A stretch of 41,216 nucleotides of DNA from Chromobacterium sphagni (GTDB lineage Bacteria > Pseudomonadota > Gammaproteobacteria > Burkholderiales > Chromobacteriaceae): NCBI RefSeq assembly GCF_001855555.1, contig NZ_MKCT01000008.1, forward strand, positions 1 through 41,216, read 5' to 3'. The position numbers and the translations under genes were made by a program. Shown here piece after piece: positions 38,796-41,216 of the stretch. Position 1 is the stretch's first letter. Every line of letters starts with the position of its first letter. The notes below the pieces were generated by a model. It was not told where the DNA came from. It saw only the letters and a list, made by a program, of their open reading frames with translations, and made no database searches.

Positions 38796-41216
<2,421 letters not shown>

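Overview
The window looks like a chromosomal segment of a GC-rich betaproteobacterium of the order Neisseriales, most likely Chromobacterium or a close relative. This is inferred from the rRNA sequence, a Neisseria-like long LigA, the beta/gamma-type smc, zipA and ligA genes, and strong G/C preference at third codon positions. No species can be fixed from sequence reading alone. No phage, insertion sequence, CRISPR array or tRNA was seen; most of it reads as core chromosome.

Layout. 1-3362: end of an rRNA operon (spacer tail, 23S, 5S, two tandem terminators). 3382-6180 (minus): gabT-gabD. 6410-12571 (minus): a tetR-adaptor-RND-TolC efflux operon whose pump gene carries a one-base frameshift near its 3' end. 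12750-14168 (plus): argB and a two-CBS-domain protein. 14210-19376: an IclR regulator divergent from a glutarate block (glutaryl-CoA dehydrogenase, family III CoA-transferase, ETF-ubiquinone oxidoreductase). 19431-19664: no gene, but a promoter-like sequence, nested hairpins and a strong terminator that together look like a small RNA gene. 19729-22035 (plus): two poorly known proteins, a DUF3820 protein and an RbgA/YlqF-type GTPase. 22093-24096 (minus): a lysine-free hypothetical protein, a DUF3592 protein, ruvX and yqgE. 24241-34552 (plus, except marR): smc, then a nitrate/nitrite-type transporter, a TonB-like protein and a marR regulator (minus), then zipA and ligA. 34565-37545 (plus): a TPR/glycosyltransferase-like protein, galU and a hypoxanthine phosphoribosyltransferase. 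37612-41216 (minus): a hybrid histidine kinase and a response regulator; the kinase reaches the window edge.

How the parts may work together. GabT/GabD-type enzymes can act on GABA or on the C5 homologue 5-aminovalerate, giving succinate or glutarate. The glutarate block would then make glutaryl-CoA and crotonyl-CoA and pass electrons through ETF to ubiquinone, so the two loci may form one lysine/5-aminovalerate route (inference). The efflux operon encodes a complete three-part pump plus its own regulator, if the frameshift is not real. The kinase/response-regulator pair is the most unusual signalling unit: the first sensor domain looks like a LOV photoreceptor domain that has lost the flavin-reactive cysteine, and the response regulator has no recognisable DNA-binding output.

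The observations most worth following are the candidate small RNA at 19478-19664, the cysteine-less LOV-like kinase at the right edge, the RND frameshift, and the separation of smc from zipA by a transport/regulator cassette.
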